From assembly GCA_003279935.1 (NCBI GenBank), contig QCGL01000001.1, positions 105,849-169,848 of the forward strand: 64,000 bases of DNA, written 5' to 3'. Shown here in pieces: positions 1-9,354 of this stretch; position 1 is the stretch's first letter, and the number at the start of each line of letters is the position of its first letter. The notes beneath the pieces were generated by a model that was given only the letters and a program-made list of their open reading frames with translations, was not told the origin of the DNA and did no database searches. Source of the stretch: Prochlorococcus sp. AG-388-A04. Its GTDB lineage: Bacteria > Cyanobacteriota > Cyanobacteriia > PCC-6307 > Cyanobiaceae. Both the position numbers and the translations under genes were made by a program.

Positions 1-736
1 TTTTTTTAGACTCTTCATGAGTACTAAATTCTCTTACTTTTAAAGTTATCCTATCTCCTCCTAATTTATTTTTAAGTTGAGCAGGTGTTCCTTGAGCTAT
101 AACTTTCCCATCATCAATTATTACCAAACTATCGGCTAATTTATCTATTTCATCAAGATAATGACTACTTAAAATAATAGTCATGCCATCATTCTTCAAA
201 TCTTTCAAAAGGTGCCAAATTATATTTCTACTTTCAATATCCAAACCTACCGTTGGTTCATCTAATATTAAAACTTTGGGCAAATGTAAAAGGCCCGCAG
301 CTAGATCTATCCTTCTTTTCATTCCTCCTGAATATGTTCCGCATTTTCTATCAATCCAATCATTCATCTCTAATTGATTTATTAATAATTTTATTCTTTC
401 GTATTTTTCCTTTTTATTCATATGATATAAATCCGACTGAAAATCTAATAACTCTCGCCCTGTAAGGATTTTATCGAGAGCAATATCTTGAGCCACGTAA
501 CCAATTAATTCTCTAATTTTTCTTGGATTTTTAATTAAATTGATATTATTTACAAAAACCTCACCACCATCTGGTTCCACTAAGGTAGCTAGTATTTTTA
601 TGAGGGTAGACTTACCTGCACCATTTGGACCTAAGATTCCAAATAATGTACCAGCATTAATTTTCATTGATAAATCTTTTAATGCCTGGATATCAGAATA
701 TGATTTTGAAAGATCCGTAATTTGTATATAATTCAT
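1..736 (-). CDS. ABC transporter ATP-binding protein (3' end outside window)
   Basis: ATPase subunit of a drug/antibiotic-exporter type (DrrA/CcmA/NodI-like) ABC system; it would power an adjacent membrane permease that is not visible here. Reading starts at ATG 736 and stays open to the left edge (245 codons), so the C-terminus is missing. Walker A GPNGAGKST lies at residues 36-44, the Q-loop Gln near 83, the signature YSGGMKR at 135-141 and Walker B LILDEPT near 156-162, followed by an H-loop SSHYLDE. It is separated by only 36 bp from the upstream end of ctaB on the same strand, so it may be the distal gene of the ctaA-ctaB transcript. The transported substrate cannot be inferred from sequence. 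Confidence 0.9.
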   Translation of the reverse strand, partial: MNYIQITDLSKSYSDIQALKDLSMKINAGTLFGILGPNGAGKSTLIKILATLVEPDGGEVFVNNINLIKNPRKIRELIGYVAQDIALDKILTGRELLDFQSDLYHMNKKEKYERIKLLINQLEMNDWIDRKCGTYSGGMKRRIDLAAGLLHLPKVLILDEPTVGLDIESRNIIWHLLKDLKNDGMTIILSSHYLDEIDKLADSLVIIDDGKVIAQGTPAQLKNKLGGDRITLKVREFSTHEESKK

Positions 737-772
737 CAAACTAGAATTGATCCTCTAATATTTTACATCAAT

Positions 773-1771
773 CTAATAATTAAAGTATGCCTTTAATGAT
801 AAGAACATTTGCATAGACTGATTTTCAAAATCCACAGAAAGTTGAGTTCTGGAAATCAATAGCAACAGACAAATACCAAACATATAAAGTATTGACCATC
901 TGAAAAGTCCTTTAGCTTTTTCTAAATCGTCTGGTGAACTTTTCAATCTATTTATTAATTGTAAAAGTCTTCCATTAAAAGGTAAAAGCAATATCAAATA
1001 AAGAACTCCTCCCTCAGGTAAAGCAAAAACACCAAGAATACTCATAAAAACAGTTGCCCATCCGTAGCGAGAAATAGCTTTGACGGTAAACGCTGAACCC
1101 TTAACGGAAGGGAGCATAGGTATACCTACAGACGCATAATCATCTTTTAATAAAATTGCAAGAGCCCAAAAATGAGCTGGGGTCCAAAGCATTACCAAAC
1201 TAAATAACCACCAACCACTAAGTCCTATATGACCCGTGGCTGCCGAAGCTCCTACTAAAGGAGGTATAGCTCCTGCAACACCACCAAAAACAATATTTTG
1301 AGTTGTTCTTGGTTTAAGAATTATCGTATATAAAATCACATAACTACATAATCCCAATAATGTTAAACCGGCAGCTAAATAATTTACGCCACTTATCAAA
1401 AGCATTGCAGCTGCCAGCGTACAAGATACTGCACCTAAAAAAACAGTATTAAATGATAACTTACCTGAGGGTAAAGCTCTATTACTTGTCCTTTTCATCC
1501 TCTTATCTAGGTCCATTTCCCACAAACAATTAAGTGCTCCTGCTGCCGCGGCGGCCAAGGCACCTCCTCCTAAAGTACATATAAGCTTAGGAGAGGATAA
1601 AGGCCATTCTTCCGTTAATGCCATACCTCCTAAAGTTGTAGCAAGTAATAATGGAATCAACCTAGGTTTGGCAACTTCAAGCCACGCAGGTAGTCTTACT
1701 TTTTTTCTTGAAGGTACAACTTGTTCACGAATTGAAGTCTGGAAATTTAAGTTTTCTAAATCACTTTTCAT
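773..1771 (-). CDS. ctaB: Protoheme IX farnesyltransferase (heme O synthase)
   Basis: Transfers a farnesyl group to protoheme IX to give heme O, the precursor of heme A for cytochrome oxidase; an integral membrane enzyme of the UbiA superfamily. The first Asp-rich site is clear: N81, D87, D89 followed by [13 protein letters not shown] (residues 91-103), and the second conserved loop [12 protein letters not shown] is at 210-221. Hydrophobic segments spread over the whole 332 residues fit the eight or nine helices usual for the family. The N-terminal 28 residues are hydrophilic and a little longer than in many homologues. The start codon overlaps the ctaA stop by 4 bp (ATGA), so the two are translationally coupled. 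The gene lies next to ctaCDE, which supports the assignment. Confidence 0.95.
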   Translation of the reverse strand: MKSDLENLNFQTSIREQVVPSRKKVRLPAWLEVAKPRLIPLLLATTLGGMALTEEWPLSSPKLICTLGGGALAAAAAGALNCLWEMDLDKRMKRTSNRALPSGKLSFNTVFLGAVSCTLAAAMLLISGVNYLAAGLTLLGLCSYVILYTIILKPRTTQNIVFGGVAGAIPPLVGASAATGHIGLSGWWLFSLVMLWTPAHFWALAILLKDDYASVGIPMLPSVKGSAFTVKAISRYGWATVFMSILGVFALPEGGVLYLILLLPFNGRLLQLINRLKSSPDDLEKAKGLFRWSILYMFGICLLLLISRTQLSVDFENQSMQMFLSLKAYFNY

Positions 1772-2703
1772 GAGTTTAAACCTACTATTACTGAATTAAA
1801 TGGTTGATTGATTTTTTTATTTAGATAAGGATTTCTAAAAATCAATGATGTTAGGGTCGCAATTAATAAAGAAGCATTTAGTTGATGACCAATAACAAAA
1901 AGAGGTTCACTTAAATTAGTTCTAAGGCTTAATACTCCCAGAACAACCTGGGAAATTAAAAGCAAAAAAAGTGAGGAAAGGTATCTCCAATTATTAAAGA
2001 ACAAATCTTGTTTATATATTGAGATCGCCAAAATCAATAAAATAGAAATAGAAATTGGGATAGCAAATAATTTATGAGTATCTAAAATTAAACATTGTTT
2101 ATTAAAAGATAAGCAGAGATGTGCAGACCAAGTTGATGAAAGCCTTACTCCAATAAAAGATTGAACTAAAGTCAGTATTAGAGGGAAAAATAAAAATATC
2201 TTCCACCAAGTCAATGATTTATTAACCCAATTATTTTCTAGATTCTGATTGATAGTTATTGTTGTTATTAGAAGTAAAAAAGCTGTAAAAAGATGAGCAG
2301 TAACTGAGTAGGAATTAAGTAAATTAATTACTGTTAATGCTCCAATAGAGCCTTGAACAATTACTAAGAAGACTAATAATGAATAAGTTTTTGGTAACCA
2401 ATTTGGAAGATCTTTTCTCCAAATAATTGAAAGTATGAATTTAGAAAGAATTAACAGTCCTACTAGGAAAGCATCCAAACGATGAAACCATTCTAGAAAA
2501 ACTCTTAAATTCATATGATTAAGAGGTAGAAAAGTCCCATAACATAAAGGCCAATCAGGGCAAGCAAGACCGGCCTCCATAACCCTAGTAGCTCCTCCAA
2601 TAACTATTAAAGCTATTAAGGCCAAAACGCAATGGTTTCCCAATTTAAGAAAAACTGACTTGTATTTTGATTGATATATTTCGTTTTTGAACAAATTACT
2701 CAA
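1768..2703 (-). CDS. ctaA: Heme A synthase (COX15/CtaA family)
   Basis: Oxidises the C8 methyl of heme O to the formyl group of heme A. The protein has about eight hydrophobic segments in 311 residues. Typical motifs are [19 protein letters not shown] (residues 36-54), containing the paired cysteines of the periplasmic loop, the heme-ligand EWFHRLDA at 71-78, and a C-terminal VIGHQLNAS near residue 270. It heads a minus-strand pair with ctaB and is divergent from ctaC across a 252-bp AT-rich spacer, which must contain both promoters. Confidence is high because motif, length and neighbours all agree. Confidence 0.94.
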   Translation of the reverse strand: MSNLFKNEIYQSKYKSVFLKLGNHCVLALIALIVIGGATRVMEAGLACPDWPLCYGTFLPLNHMNLRVFLEWFHRLDAFLVGLLILSKFILSIIWRKDLPNWLPKTYSLLVFLVIVQGSIGALTVINLLNSYSVTAHLFTAFLLLITTITINQNLENNWVNKSLTWWKIFLFFPLILTLVQSFIGVRLSSTWSAHLCLSFNKQCLILDTHKLFAIPISISILLILAISIYKQDLFFNNWRYLSSLFLLLISQVVLGVLSLRTNLSEPLFVIGHQLNASLLIATLTSLIFRNPYLNKKINQPFNSVIVGLNS

Positions 2704-2955
2704 ATTTCTTCTTTTTGCATATTAATTTAGATTCAAATATCAAACATTAATTAAAAGTAAATGTTTTATTTTTAAAATTTATTTGTTTTTTTAATCTTTT
2801 TTCCCTGACATAAACCTATGAAAAGTTATTGATAATACACCTTTTATTTTTTAAATCTTAAGAAGTTGTGAATTTCAATAATTTTCCATTAACAAACAAT
2901 GCAAAATTATAAAAATTGAATATGTTGAAAATATAAATAACATTTTTTACATCAA

Positions 2956-3759
2956 TTGTTAAATAAAAGCTTTTATTTAATACTTATAATTTCCGCTGTA
3001 TTTGGTATATCTTTTTGGATCGGATTTAATGTTAACTTACTTCCTGTTGAAGCAAGCATAAATGCCCCTATATATGATGAGCTTTTTAAAATTCTTTTTA
3101 TAATTGGATTAATAATTTTCATAGGAATGACCATAGCGGTTATATATAGTTTATTTAAATTTAGAAAAAGGAAAGATCAATATGGAGATGGGATAGCTTT
3201 AGAAGGTAATTTAAGCCTGGAAATTGTATGGACAATTATCCCATCTATTATTGTTCTAATAATAGGTTTATATAGCTACAACATTTACGATCGAATGGGA
3301 GGTATGAAAGAACTAAATCATAGCCATGAAATGATGACCTCCAACACAGAAAAGATATGGGCTGGAATCAGCCAAGCATCAAATAATGAGGTTGCTAACA
3401 ATAATCTATCTGTTGAAGTTTCAGCTATGCAATTTGCATTTTTATTTAATTATCCGAAAGGGGAATTTATTTCTGGGGAGCTTCATGTTCCAGTTGATCA
3501 TAAAGTTTCTATGAAGATGGAATCAAAAGATGTGATTCATGCTTTTTGGGTGCCAGAATTCAGAATAAAACAAGATATTATTCCTGGCCAACCTACGATA
3601 TTAAATTTCACTCCTACTAAAGTTGGAAAATATCCAATAATATGTGCGGAATTATGTGGCCCTTACCACGGAGGGATGAGAGCTTTAATAATAGTTGAAG
3701 AAGAATCTGACTACAAAGATTGGTTTAACAAAAACACAAAAACTGAGGTTAGTTTATGA
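2956..3759 (+). CDS. ctaC: Cytochrome c oxidase subunit II
   Basis: Electron-entry subunit of aa3-type cytochrome oxidase; its CuA centre accepts electrons from a soluble cytochrome or cupredoxin. The N-terminus (residues 5-27) resembles a signal/anchor segment and two further helices lie at about 45-66 and 88-110. The CuA ligands are visible as H195 (HAFWVPEF), C230, E232, C234, H238 and M241 in CAELCGPYHGGM. The start used is TTG at 2956; there is no closer in-frame ATG that preserves the N-terminal helix, and no clear Shine-Dalgarno. The stop overlaps the ctaD ATG by 4 bp. First gene of ctaCDE. Confidence 0.95.
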   Translation: MLNKSFYLILIISAVFGISFWIGFNVNLLPVEASINAPIYDELFKILFIIGLIIFIGMTIAVIYSLFKFRKRKDQYGDGIALEGNLSLEIVWTIIPSIIVLIIGLYSYNIYDRMGGMKELNHSHEMMTSNTEKIWAGISQASNNEVANNNLSVEVSAMQFAFLFNYPKGEFISGELHVPVDHKVSMKMESKDVIHAFWVPEFRIKQDIIPGQPTILNFTPTKVGKYPIICAELCGPYHGGMRALIIVEEESDYKDWFNKNTKTEVSL

Positions 3760-5372
3760 CGATTTCAATTGATTCAAAGGATTCCAATACCAATAGTCTT
3801 CAACCTAAAGGATGGCTTAGATACTTTAGTTTTAGTCTCGACCATAAAGTAATTGGTATTCAATATCTTGTATGTGGGTTTCTTTTTTATTTAATTGGAG
3901 GCACTTTAGCAAGTGCGATAAGAATTGAATTAGCAAGCCCAATGTCGGACTTTATGCCTAGAGATGTATATAACCAAGTTTTAACATTGCACGGAACAAT
4001 AATGATTTTCTTGTGGATTGTACCTGTAGTAAATGGTGCATTTGGGAATTATTTAATTCCTTTTTATGTTGGAGCTAGAGATATGGCATTCCCAAGATTG
4101 AATGCTGTAGCTTTTTGGCTTATACCTCCTTCCGGTTTAATGCTAGTAGCAAGTTATTTTGTTGAAGGAGCAGCACAGGCTGGATGGACTGCATATCCTC
4201 CTTTGAGCATAACCACCCCTCAATCAGGACAACTCATTTGGATAATGAGTGTTTTATTGCTAGGGGGTAGCTCTATCTTCGGCGGAATAAATTTCATTGC
4301 GACAATTATCAAACTAAGGCGACCAGGATTAAAGCTGATGCAACTACCTATGTATTGCTGGGCGATGCTAGGCACAAGTTTATTAGTAGTTTTGTCAACT
4401 CCAGTTTTAGCTGGAACATTAATATTACTAAGCTTTGATATAGTGGCTCATACCGGTTTCTTTAACCCTGTTTTAGGTGGAAATGTAGTCGTTTATCAAC
4501 ATTTATTTTGGTTTTATTCTCATCCCGCTGTTTACATAATGGTTCTTCCTGCTTTCGGCTTGGTTAGTGAAATTCTTCCAGTGCATTCACGAAAGCCACT
4601 TTTTGGATATACCACAATGGTTTTTTCAATAATGGGAATAGTAGTTCTTGGTCTAGTTGTTTGGGCTCATCATATGTTTACAAGTGGCACCCCTCCTTGG
4701 ATGAGATTATTCTTTACTATTGCAACTGCATTCATAGCAGTGCCAACTGGAATTAAATTTTTTAATTGGGTTGCAACCTTATGGGGTGGAAAAATATCTA
4801 TAAATAGTGCAATGTTATTCTCATGTGGATTTATTATAAATTTTGTATTTGGTGGCATTACAGGAGTTGCTCTCGCTCAGGTACCTTTTGATATACATGT
4901 GCATGATACATATTTCGTAGTTGCTCACTTCCATTACATAGTTTATGGGGGCACTGTTTTTATTATCTTCTCATCTATATATCATTGGTTCCCAAAGGTA
5001 ACTGGTAAGTTAATGAGTGAAAAACTTGGGATACTACATTTTGCTATAACTTTTATTGGCTTTAACTTATGCTTCGCTCCTCAACATTGGCTCGGTCTAA
5101 ATGGAATGCCTAGAAGAGTGGCGGAATATGATCCTCAATTTCAATTTGTTAATCAAATCAGTAGTATTGGAGCTCTCTTAATGGCTATAAGTACTATTCC
5201 ATTTTTAATTAATATATTTTTAAGTATTAAAAATGGTAATGATTCTGGGGATAATCCGTGGAATGCTTTAACACCTGAATGGTTAACATCATCTCCTCCA
5301 CCTGTTGAAAATTGGGTAGGTGAAGCACCTTTAGTTGAAGAACCTTATGGTTATGGAAAACCAAAATCTTAA
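3756..5372 (+). CDS. ctaD: Cytochrome c oxidase subunit I, A2-type
   Basis: Catalytic subunit with heme a, heme a3 and CuB. Predicted ligands: H79 and H393 for heme a, H391 for heme a3, and H256, H305 and H306 for CuB. Y260 is the residue normally cross-linked to H256. K334 in PTGIKFF corresponds to the K-pathway lysine and D109 in GARDMAFPR is retained. The segment around CuB reads YSHPAVYIMVLP: the proton-gating Glu of A1 oxidases (HPEVY) is Ala and a Tyr-Ser pair precedes the His, which is the hallmark of A2-type heme-copper oxidases. Length 538 is normal. ATGA overlap with ctaC; the ctaE start lies 19 bp past the stop. Confidence 0.96.
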   Translation: MTISIDSKDSNTNSLQPKGWLRYFSFSLDHKVIGIQYLVCGFLFYLIGGTLASAIRIELASPMSDFMPRDVYNQVLTLHGTIMIFLWIVPVVNGAFGNYLIPFYVGARDMAFPRLNAVAFWLIPPSGLMLVASYFVEGAAQAGWTAYPPLSITTPQSGQLIWIMSVLLLGGSSIFGGINFIATIIKLRRPGLKLMQLPMYCWAMLGTSLLVVLSTPVLAGTLILLSFDIVAHTGFFNPVLGGNVVVYQHLFWFYSHPAVYIMVLPAFGLVSEILPVHSRKPLFGYTTMVFSIMGIVVLGLVVWAHHMFTSGTPPWMRLFFTIATAFIAVPTGIKFFNWVATLWGGKISINSAMLFSCGFIINFVFGGITGVALAQVPFDIHVHDTYFVVAHFHYIVYGGTVFIIFSSIYHWFPKVTGKLMSEKLGILHFAITFIGFNLCFAPQHWLGLNGMPRRVAEYDPQFQFVNQISSIGALLMAISTIPFLINIFLSIKNGNDSGDNPWNALTPEWLTSSPPPVENWVGEAPLVEEPYGYGKPKS

Positions 5373-5391
5373 GAAAATTAATACAAAAATC

Positions 5392-5994
5392 ATGACAACT
5401 CTAGATAGTTCAAAAGAAATTAAAAAAAATGACAGTGAAGTAAGTGAACATCATGAAGACTTTAGGATGTTTGGATTAATAACTTTTTTGATAGCAGATG
5501 GGATGACTTTTGCTGGTTTCTTTGCTGCCTACCTTACATATAAAGCAGTTAATCCTTTACCAGATGGGGCTATTTATGAATTAGAACTTCCCATACCTAC
5601 ATTAAATACAATTTTATTGCTTGTAAGTAGCGCGACTTTCCATAAAGCAGGAAAAGCTCTTCTTAAAAATAAAAATTCTGATACTCAGAAATGGTTAATA
5701 GTTACTGCTCTTCTTGGAATTACCTTTTTAATATGTCAACTATTTGAATATTTCAATTTGCCGTTCGGATTAACGGATAATTTATTTGCAAGTACTTTTT
5801 ATGCCCTAACAGGCTTTCATGGATTACATGTAACTTTAGGGACGTTAATGATATTAATTATTTCTTGGCAAACAAGACCAAAGGAAGGAAGAATTACTAA
5901 TCAAAATATGTTCCCATTAGAAGCTGTTGAATTATATTGGCATTTCGTAGATGGAATTTGGGTTATTTTATTTATCATTTTGTACCTCTTGTAA
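5392..5994 (+). CDS. ctaE: Cytochrome c oxidase subunit III
   Basis: Structural membrane subunit of the oxidase. I chose the ATG at 5392 (200 residues, MTTLDSSKEIKK) over an upstream TTG at 5335 because the longer frame would overlap ctaD by 38 bp and add a non-conserved leader. Conserved features are RMFGLITFLIADGMTFAGFF near the N-terminus, GFHGLHVTLGT in the middle, and the terminal ELYWHFVDGIWVILF helix. About five hydrophobic segments are visible, fewer than the seven of mitochondrial subunit III and typical of many bacterial versions. Third gene of ctaCDE. Confidence 0.94.
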   Translation: MTTLDSSKEIKKNDSEVSEHHEDFRMFGLITFLIADGMTFAGFFAAYLTYKAVNPLPDGAIYELELPIPTLNTILLLVSSATFHKAGKALLKNKNSDTQKWLIVTALLGITFLICQLFEYFNLPFGLTDNLFASTFYALTGFHGLHVTLGTLMILIISWQTRPKEGRITNQNMFPLEAVELYWHFVDGIWVILFIILYLL

Positions 5995-6090
5995 TAAAGA
6001 ATTTATTCTTTGAAAATCTATTTTTTATTAACTTATATTGCCACAATTCTCATTATTAGTAAGAATATATATTAAGAAAAAGCTGATATA

Positions 6091-6444
6091 ATGCTTGTAG
6101 GAAAAGAACTTCTCGAAAAATCTAAATTACTCAGCAAGAAATCTGAGGATGAAATAGCTAGAGGCTGCGGATATGTTGGTCCAAGTGGAAGAGTCTTAAG
6201 AAAAAGTTTTTATAGAGCACTAATTGAAGCGAAGGGTTATAAGTTAAGCAATAGTGGGCCTGGCAGGTCTGGGAACAGATCTTCAAGAGGGAGGCAAGCA
6301 GAATTTAAAACAAAAGTTCATGGCAACGGCAACTTATTGATAGGTCATGCATATACAAAGAAATTAGGATTAGAGCCTGGTCAAGAATATAAAATTGATC
6401 TTAAAAAAGATTCTAAAATCATCTCCCTTACTCCATTAAATTAA
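6091..6444 (+). CDS. cyAbrB-family transcriptional regulator
   Basis: A 117-residue protein matching the cyanobacterial AbrB-like family, small DNA-binding regulators that in model cyanobacteria influence nitrogen and carbon-balance genes. The N-terminal half carries the family-typical CGYVGPSGRVLRKSFYRALI (residues 26-45) and a basic, Gly/Ser/Arg-rich linker; the C-terminal half (about 70-115) has the short beta-rich SpoVT/AbrB-like fold signature ending in KIISLTPLN. It stands alone, 96 bp after ctaE and convergent with ribE (5 bp between stops). The DNA target is unknown. Confidence 0.88.
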   Translation: MLVGKELLEKSKLLSKKSEDEIARGCGYVGPSGRVLRKSFYRALIEAKGYKLSNSGPGRSGNRSSRGRQAEFKTKVHGNGNLLIGHAYTKKLGLEPGQEYKIDLKKDSKIISLTPLN

Positions 6445-6449
6445 AATTA

Positions 6450-7109
6450 TTATTTATTCCAGCCGTTCTCTTTAAGCCAATTTGAGGAGATTTCTTGAGA
6501 AGAGTTTTTTGAATCTATATTCTGATTAAATTCAAGTAGTTTTTCTACATATTTAATTAATGCATCTCCTTCTAGGTTTACACCATCGCCAATTGCTAAA
6601 TTTTTGAGATTAGTGTTTTCCCAAGTATGTGGAATAATTGCGATTGTAAAAATTTCCCCTTGATTTTCAGATTTTGCAATTGTAAGGCTAATGCCGTTAA
6701 CGCATATACTTCCCTTATCTACAACATATTTAGAAAATTTTTTATTTTGCCATTTAATTGATAAAAGCCAAGATTTTTCAAGTTTTTCTATATTTTCAAC
6801 TTTTCCCAAACCATCAATATGTCCACTAACTATATGGCCGCCAAGACGATCCGAGATCCGGAGAGCAGGTTCTAAATTAACTATTTGATTAATACTAGAT
6901 TTTTCTCCTAAAGTAGTTTTTTTTAAAGTTTCTTCACTTACATCTACTTTAAATTGATTATTAGAAATCTCTTTTACTGTTAAGCAAATTCCATCAACTG
7001 CGATACTATCACCTATTTGCATATCAAAAGGCTGCTCCAGAATTTCAATAATTAAGAAGTTTTTTTCTTTTTTAAGTTTTCCTATTGACTGAACTATTCC
7101 TGTAAACAT
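6450..7109 (-). CDS. ribE: Riboflavin synthase alpha subunit
   Basis: Dismutates two 6,7-dimethyl-8-ribityllumazine molecules to riboflavin. The start MFTGIVQSIG is diagnostic. The two lumazine-binding repeats are each marked by a G-(D/S)-x-x-x-V-(D/N)-G-I-(C/S)-L-T signature: GDSIAVDGICLTV near residue 33 and GSICVNGISLTI near 131. VSGHIDGLG sits between them. The C-terminal tail past residue 195 is hydrophilic and poorly conserved. Monocistronic here; no FMN riboswitch is visible upstream in the 112-bp gap to the divergent gene. Confidence 0.94.
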   Translation of the reverse strand: MFTGIVQSIGKLKKEKNFLIIEILEQPFDMQIGDSIAVDGICLTVKEISNNQFKVDVSEETLKKTTLGEKSSINQIVNLEPALRISDRLGGHIVSGHIDGLGKVENIEKLEKSWLLSIKWQNKKFSKYVVDKGSICVNGISLTIAKSENQGEIFTIAIIPHTWENTNLKNLAIGDGVNLEGDALIKYVEKLLEFNQNIDSKNSSQEISSNWLKENGWNK

Positions 7110-7221
7110 AACTTTAAATAAAGATTATTTGAGAAACTATTATTAACTTTGATTTACTTTAAAACATTTTCTACTATAAATAAATTAAAAACTTATTAAA
7201 TAGGGTATTAATCATATAAAG

Positions 7222-8364
7222 ATGATAATTCATTCTAAGAAAAGATCATTTGGGAAAGCATGCCATGTAAGTTTGTTTACTTTAGGCACAATGAGAGCGA
7301 CAGAAAATCTTGATAAAATGAATTACCTTATTAAGAGTGCTCATGAAGCGGGCATTAATCATTTAGAAACTGCTGCTGCTTACGGTAACGCTGAAAAACT
7401 GATCGGGGAGTCATTAAAGGAATTAGAAACTTCCGAAAATATATTTAGGAAAGAATGGATAATTACTACCAAAGTATTACCTAAAGGAGATTTTAATTAT
7501 CTAAAAGTTAATTTCGAAAATTCGCTCAAAAATTTAAGGTTAAAGAAAATAAATAATCTTGCGATCCACGGAATAAACTTAGAGGAGCATTTAGATTGGG
7601 TTCTAAATGGAGAGGGGGGGGAGTTTATAAAATGGGTAATTAAAAAAGGCTTGGTTGATCAAGTGGGGTTCAGTTCGCACGGTAATTATAAACTTATTGA
7701 AAATGCAATTAACTGTGAAGTATTTAGTTTTTGCAATCTTCATTTACATTTTTTAGATCAATCAAAAATAAGCCTTGCCCAACTAGCTTTAAAAAAGAAA
7801 ATGGGTGTGTTAGCAATATCTCCTGCTGATAAGGGTGGGAGATTATATGCTCCAAGCGAAATTTTATTAAGAGCATCTGCACCATACCATCCTTTGGAGC
7901 TAGCTTATAGATTTTTACTTTCGAAAGGTATAACAACTCTATCTTTAGGGGCTACAAAATTTGAAGATTTTAATATTGCAAAAAAGCTTATAAACTCAAG
8001 TCAAAAACTTACATCTTCTGAAATTAGTGCATTAGAAAATATCGAACATTTTGCGAATGAAGAGTTAAAGTCTTCAAAATGTGAGCAATGCAGATCTTGC
8101 CTACCATGTCCAAGTGAAATACCTATTCCTGAAATACTTCGTTTAAGAAATATATCTATGGGGTATGGTCAATTAGAATTTGCTAAAGAAAGATATAATT
8201 TAATAGGAAGGGCAGGCCACTGGTGGGAAGAAAAAGATGCCTCTTTTTGCTTAGATTGCAATGAATGCATTCCAAAATGTCCTAGCAAATTAAATATACC
8301 AGCTTTATTAAAAGAAACTCACAACTTATTAAGTGAAAAGCCTAAAAAAAGATTATGGGGTTAA
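7222..8364 (+). CDS. Aldo/keto reductase with C-terminal ferredoxin-type domain
   Basis: Residues 1-260 resemble the aldo/keto reductase barrel (HLETAAAYGNAEKLIGESL near 48-66, TTKVLP, then VGFSSHG and LAISPADKGGR). The C-terminal 100 residues add two cysteine clusters: C287, C290, C293, C296 followed by Pro, and C343, C346, C349, C353 followed by Pro, the pattern for two 4Fe-4S centres. Such fusions are known as predicted ferredoxin-linked AKR-family oxidoreductases without a settled substrate. The gene is 380 codons, starts with ATG 7222, and its last 12 bp overlap the convergent lipoprotein gene. Confidence 0.85.
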   Translation: MIIHSKKRSFGKACHVSLFTLGTMRATENLDKMNYLIKSAHEAGINHLETAAAYGNAEKLIGESLKELETSENIFRKEWIITTKVLPKGDFNYLKVNFENSLKNLRLKKINNLAIHGINLEEHLDWVLNGEGGEFIKWVIKKGLVDQVGFSSHGNYKLIENAINCEVFSFCNLHLHFLDQSKISLAQLALKKKMGVLAISPADKGGRLYAPSEILLRASAPYHPLELAYRFLLSKGITTLSLGATKFEDFNIAKKLINSSQKLTSSEISALENIEHFANEELKSSKCEQCRSCLPCPSEIPIPEILRLRNISMGYGQLEFAKERYNLIGRAGHWWEEKDASFCLDCNECIPKCPSKLNIPALLKETHNLLSEKPKKRLWG

Positions 8365-9354
8365 TGATTGATTCCACAAATTTTCTAGACTTAATTTCTG
8401 TTCTTTATTAAGAGGTGAAAAAGACCAACTATTTGCCCAACAATTTTTAGATGGACCATAATTATTTTTTTCAATTTTGATATTGTATTTATCCTGAGAG
8501 TATTGATTTTTAAAAGGTAAATACCAACCTTGATTAGCTAACTCATCGATAGTAGCCCTTTTTTGTAAAGACTTAATCCAATCATTTAATACAATATTCT
8601 TAATTTTTGATTTAGCTAGAAGAAAATTCCACATCAAAGGAACACCTTTATTTGGGAAAACCATCGAAAGTCTTGAATCAACCCTAAGATATTTTTGGCA
8701 TAGTGAAAAGGGGATAATCGCAACAGATGCATGAGAATTAACTAACCAATTTATTGAATTTTTATCCTCAAATAACATTGCTTGTTCTTTCAGTTTGCTA
8801 AGTGAATTTTTTACACTAATTTTTTTTGAAATTGAAATTAATATTCTCGGACTTTGAGGGAATATAATTTTTCCTTTCAAACTCTCATCAAGAAGAAAAT
8901 CCCAAGAATTACTAGCGTCATATATTAGATCTTTATTATTTTTTATAATTACTGCATATGGAACAACACCTATCGGAAATAATTTATCGCGTTGATATTC
9001 TTTAAAACTTTTTAAAAAATCTCGCGATCTATTATCTAATAGATCATTTGAAAATAAATTATTTATGTTTTGAAAACTTGTAAAATTAATACTATTTAGC
9101 CATCCATCATTAATCAAAATTAAATCTGATTTAGATAATTTTATTTTATTTTTTTCTAATTTAAGCTTACTAAAATTAATATTTTCTTTGTGCCAAATCG
9201 CAGGGAACGTATCTTTTAAAGATTTTGGATAAATCGAACTTTGAAAACCAATTTTAAATTTTTTTAAAGAATTACTACATGAATTCAAAAAGAAAAGGAG
9301 AGATAGTTTGCCATAATTAAGGAATTGCCTTCTTGTAGGATATTTTTTAAGCAT
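8353..9354 (-). CDS. Putative solute-binding lipoprotein (PotD/F-like)
   Basis: A 333-residue protein with a twin-Arg N-terminus (TRRQFLNYGKLS, residues 7-18), a hydrophobic stretch and a lipobox-like FLNSC with Cys at 26, suggesting Tat export and lipid anchoring. The remainder has the alternating alpha/beta character and motifs (SDLILINDGW, FPIGVVPYAVIIKNNKDLIYD, SWDFLLDESLKGKIIFP) of periplasmic spermidine/putrescine- or iron-type binding proteins. No permease or ATPase gene accompanies it, so a partner, if any, is elsewhere. The gene abuts the CobT-like gene at its 5' end (1 bp). Substrate unknown. Confidence 0.7.
   Translation of the reverse strand: MLKKYPTRRQFLNYGKLSLLFFLNSCSNSLKKFKIGFQSSIYPKSLKDTFPAIWHKENINFSKLKLEKNKIKLSKSDLILINDGWLNSINFTSFQNINNLFSNDLLDNRSRDFLKSFKEYQRDKLFPIGVVPYAVIIKNNKDLIYDASNSWDFLLDESLKGKIIFPQSPRILISISKKISVKNSLSKLKEQAMLFEDKNSINWLVNSHASVAIIPFSLCQKYLRVDSRLSMVFPNKGVPLMWNFLLAKSKIKNIVLNDWIKSLQKRATIDELANQGWYLPFKNQYSQDKYNIKIEKNNYGPSKNCWANSWSFSPLNKEQKLSLENLWNQSLTP

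Noticed and set aside
5335..5391. Longer ctaE start at TTG 5335
   Set aside because: Overlaps ctaD by 38 bp and adds a leader not expected in subunit III; ATG 5392 gives the normal 200 residues.
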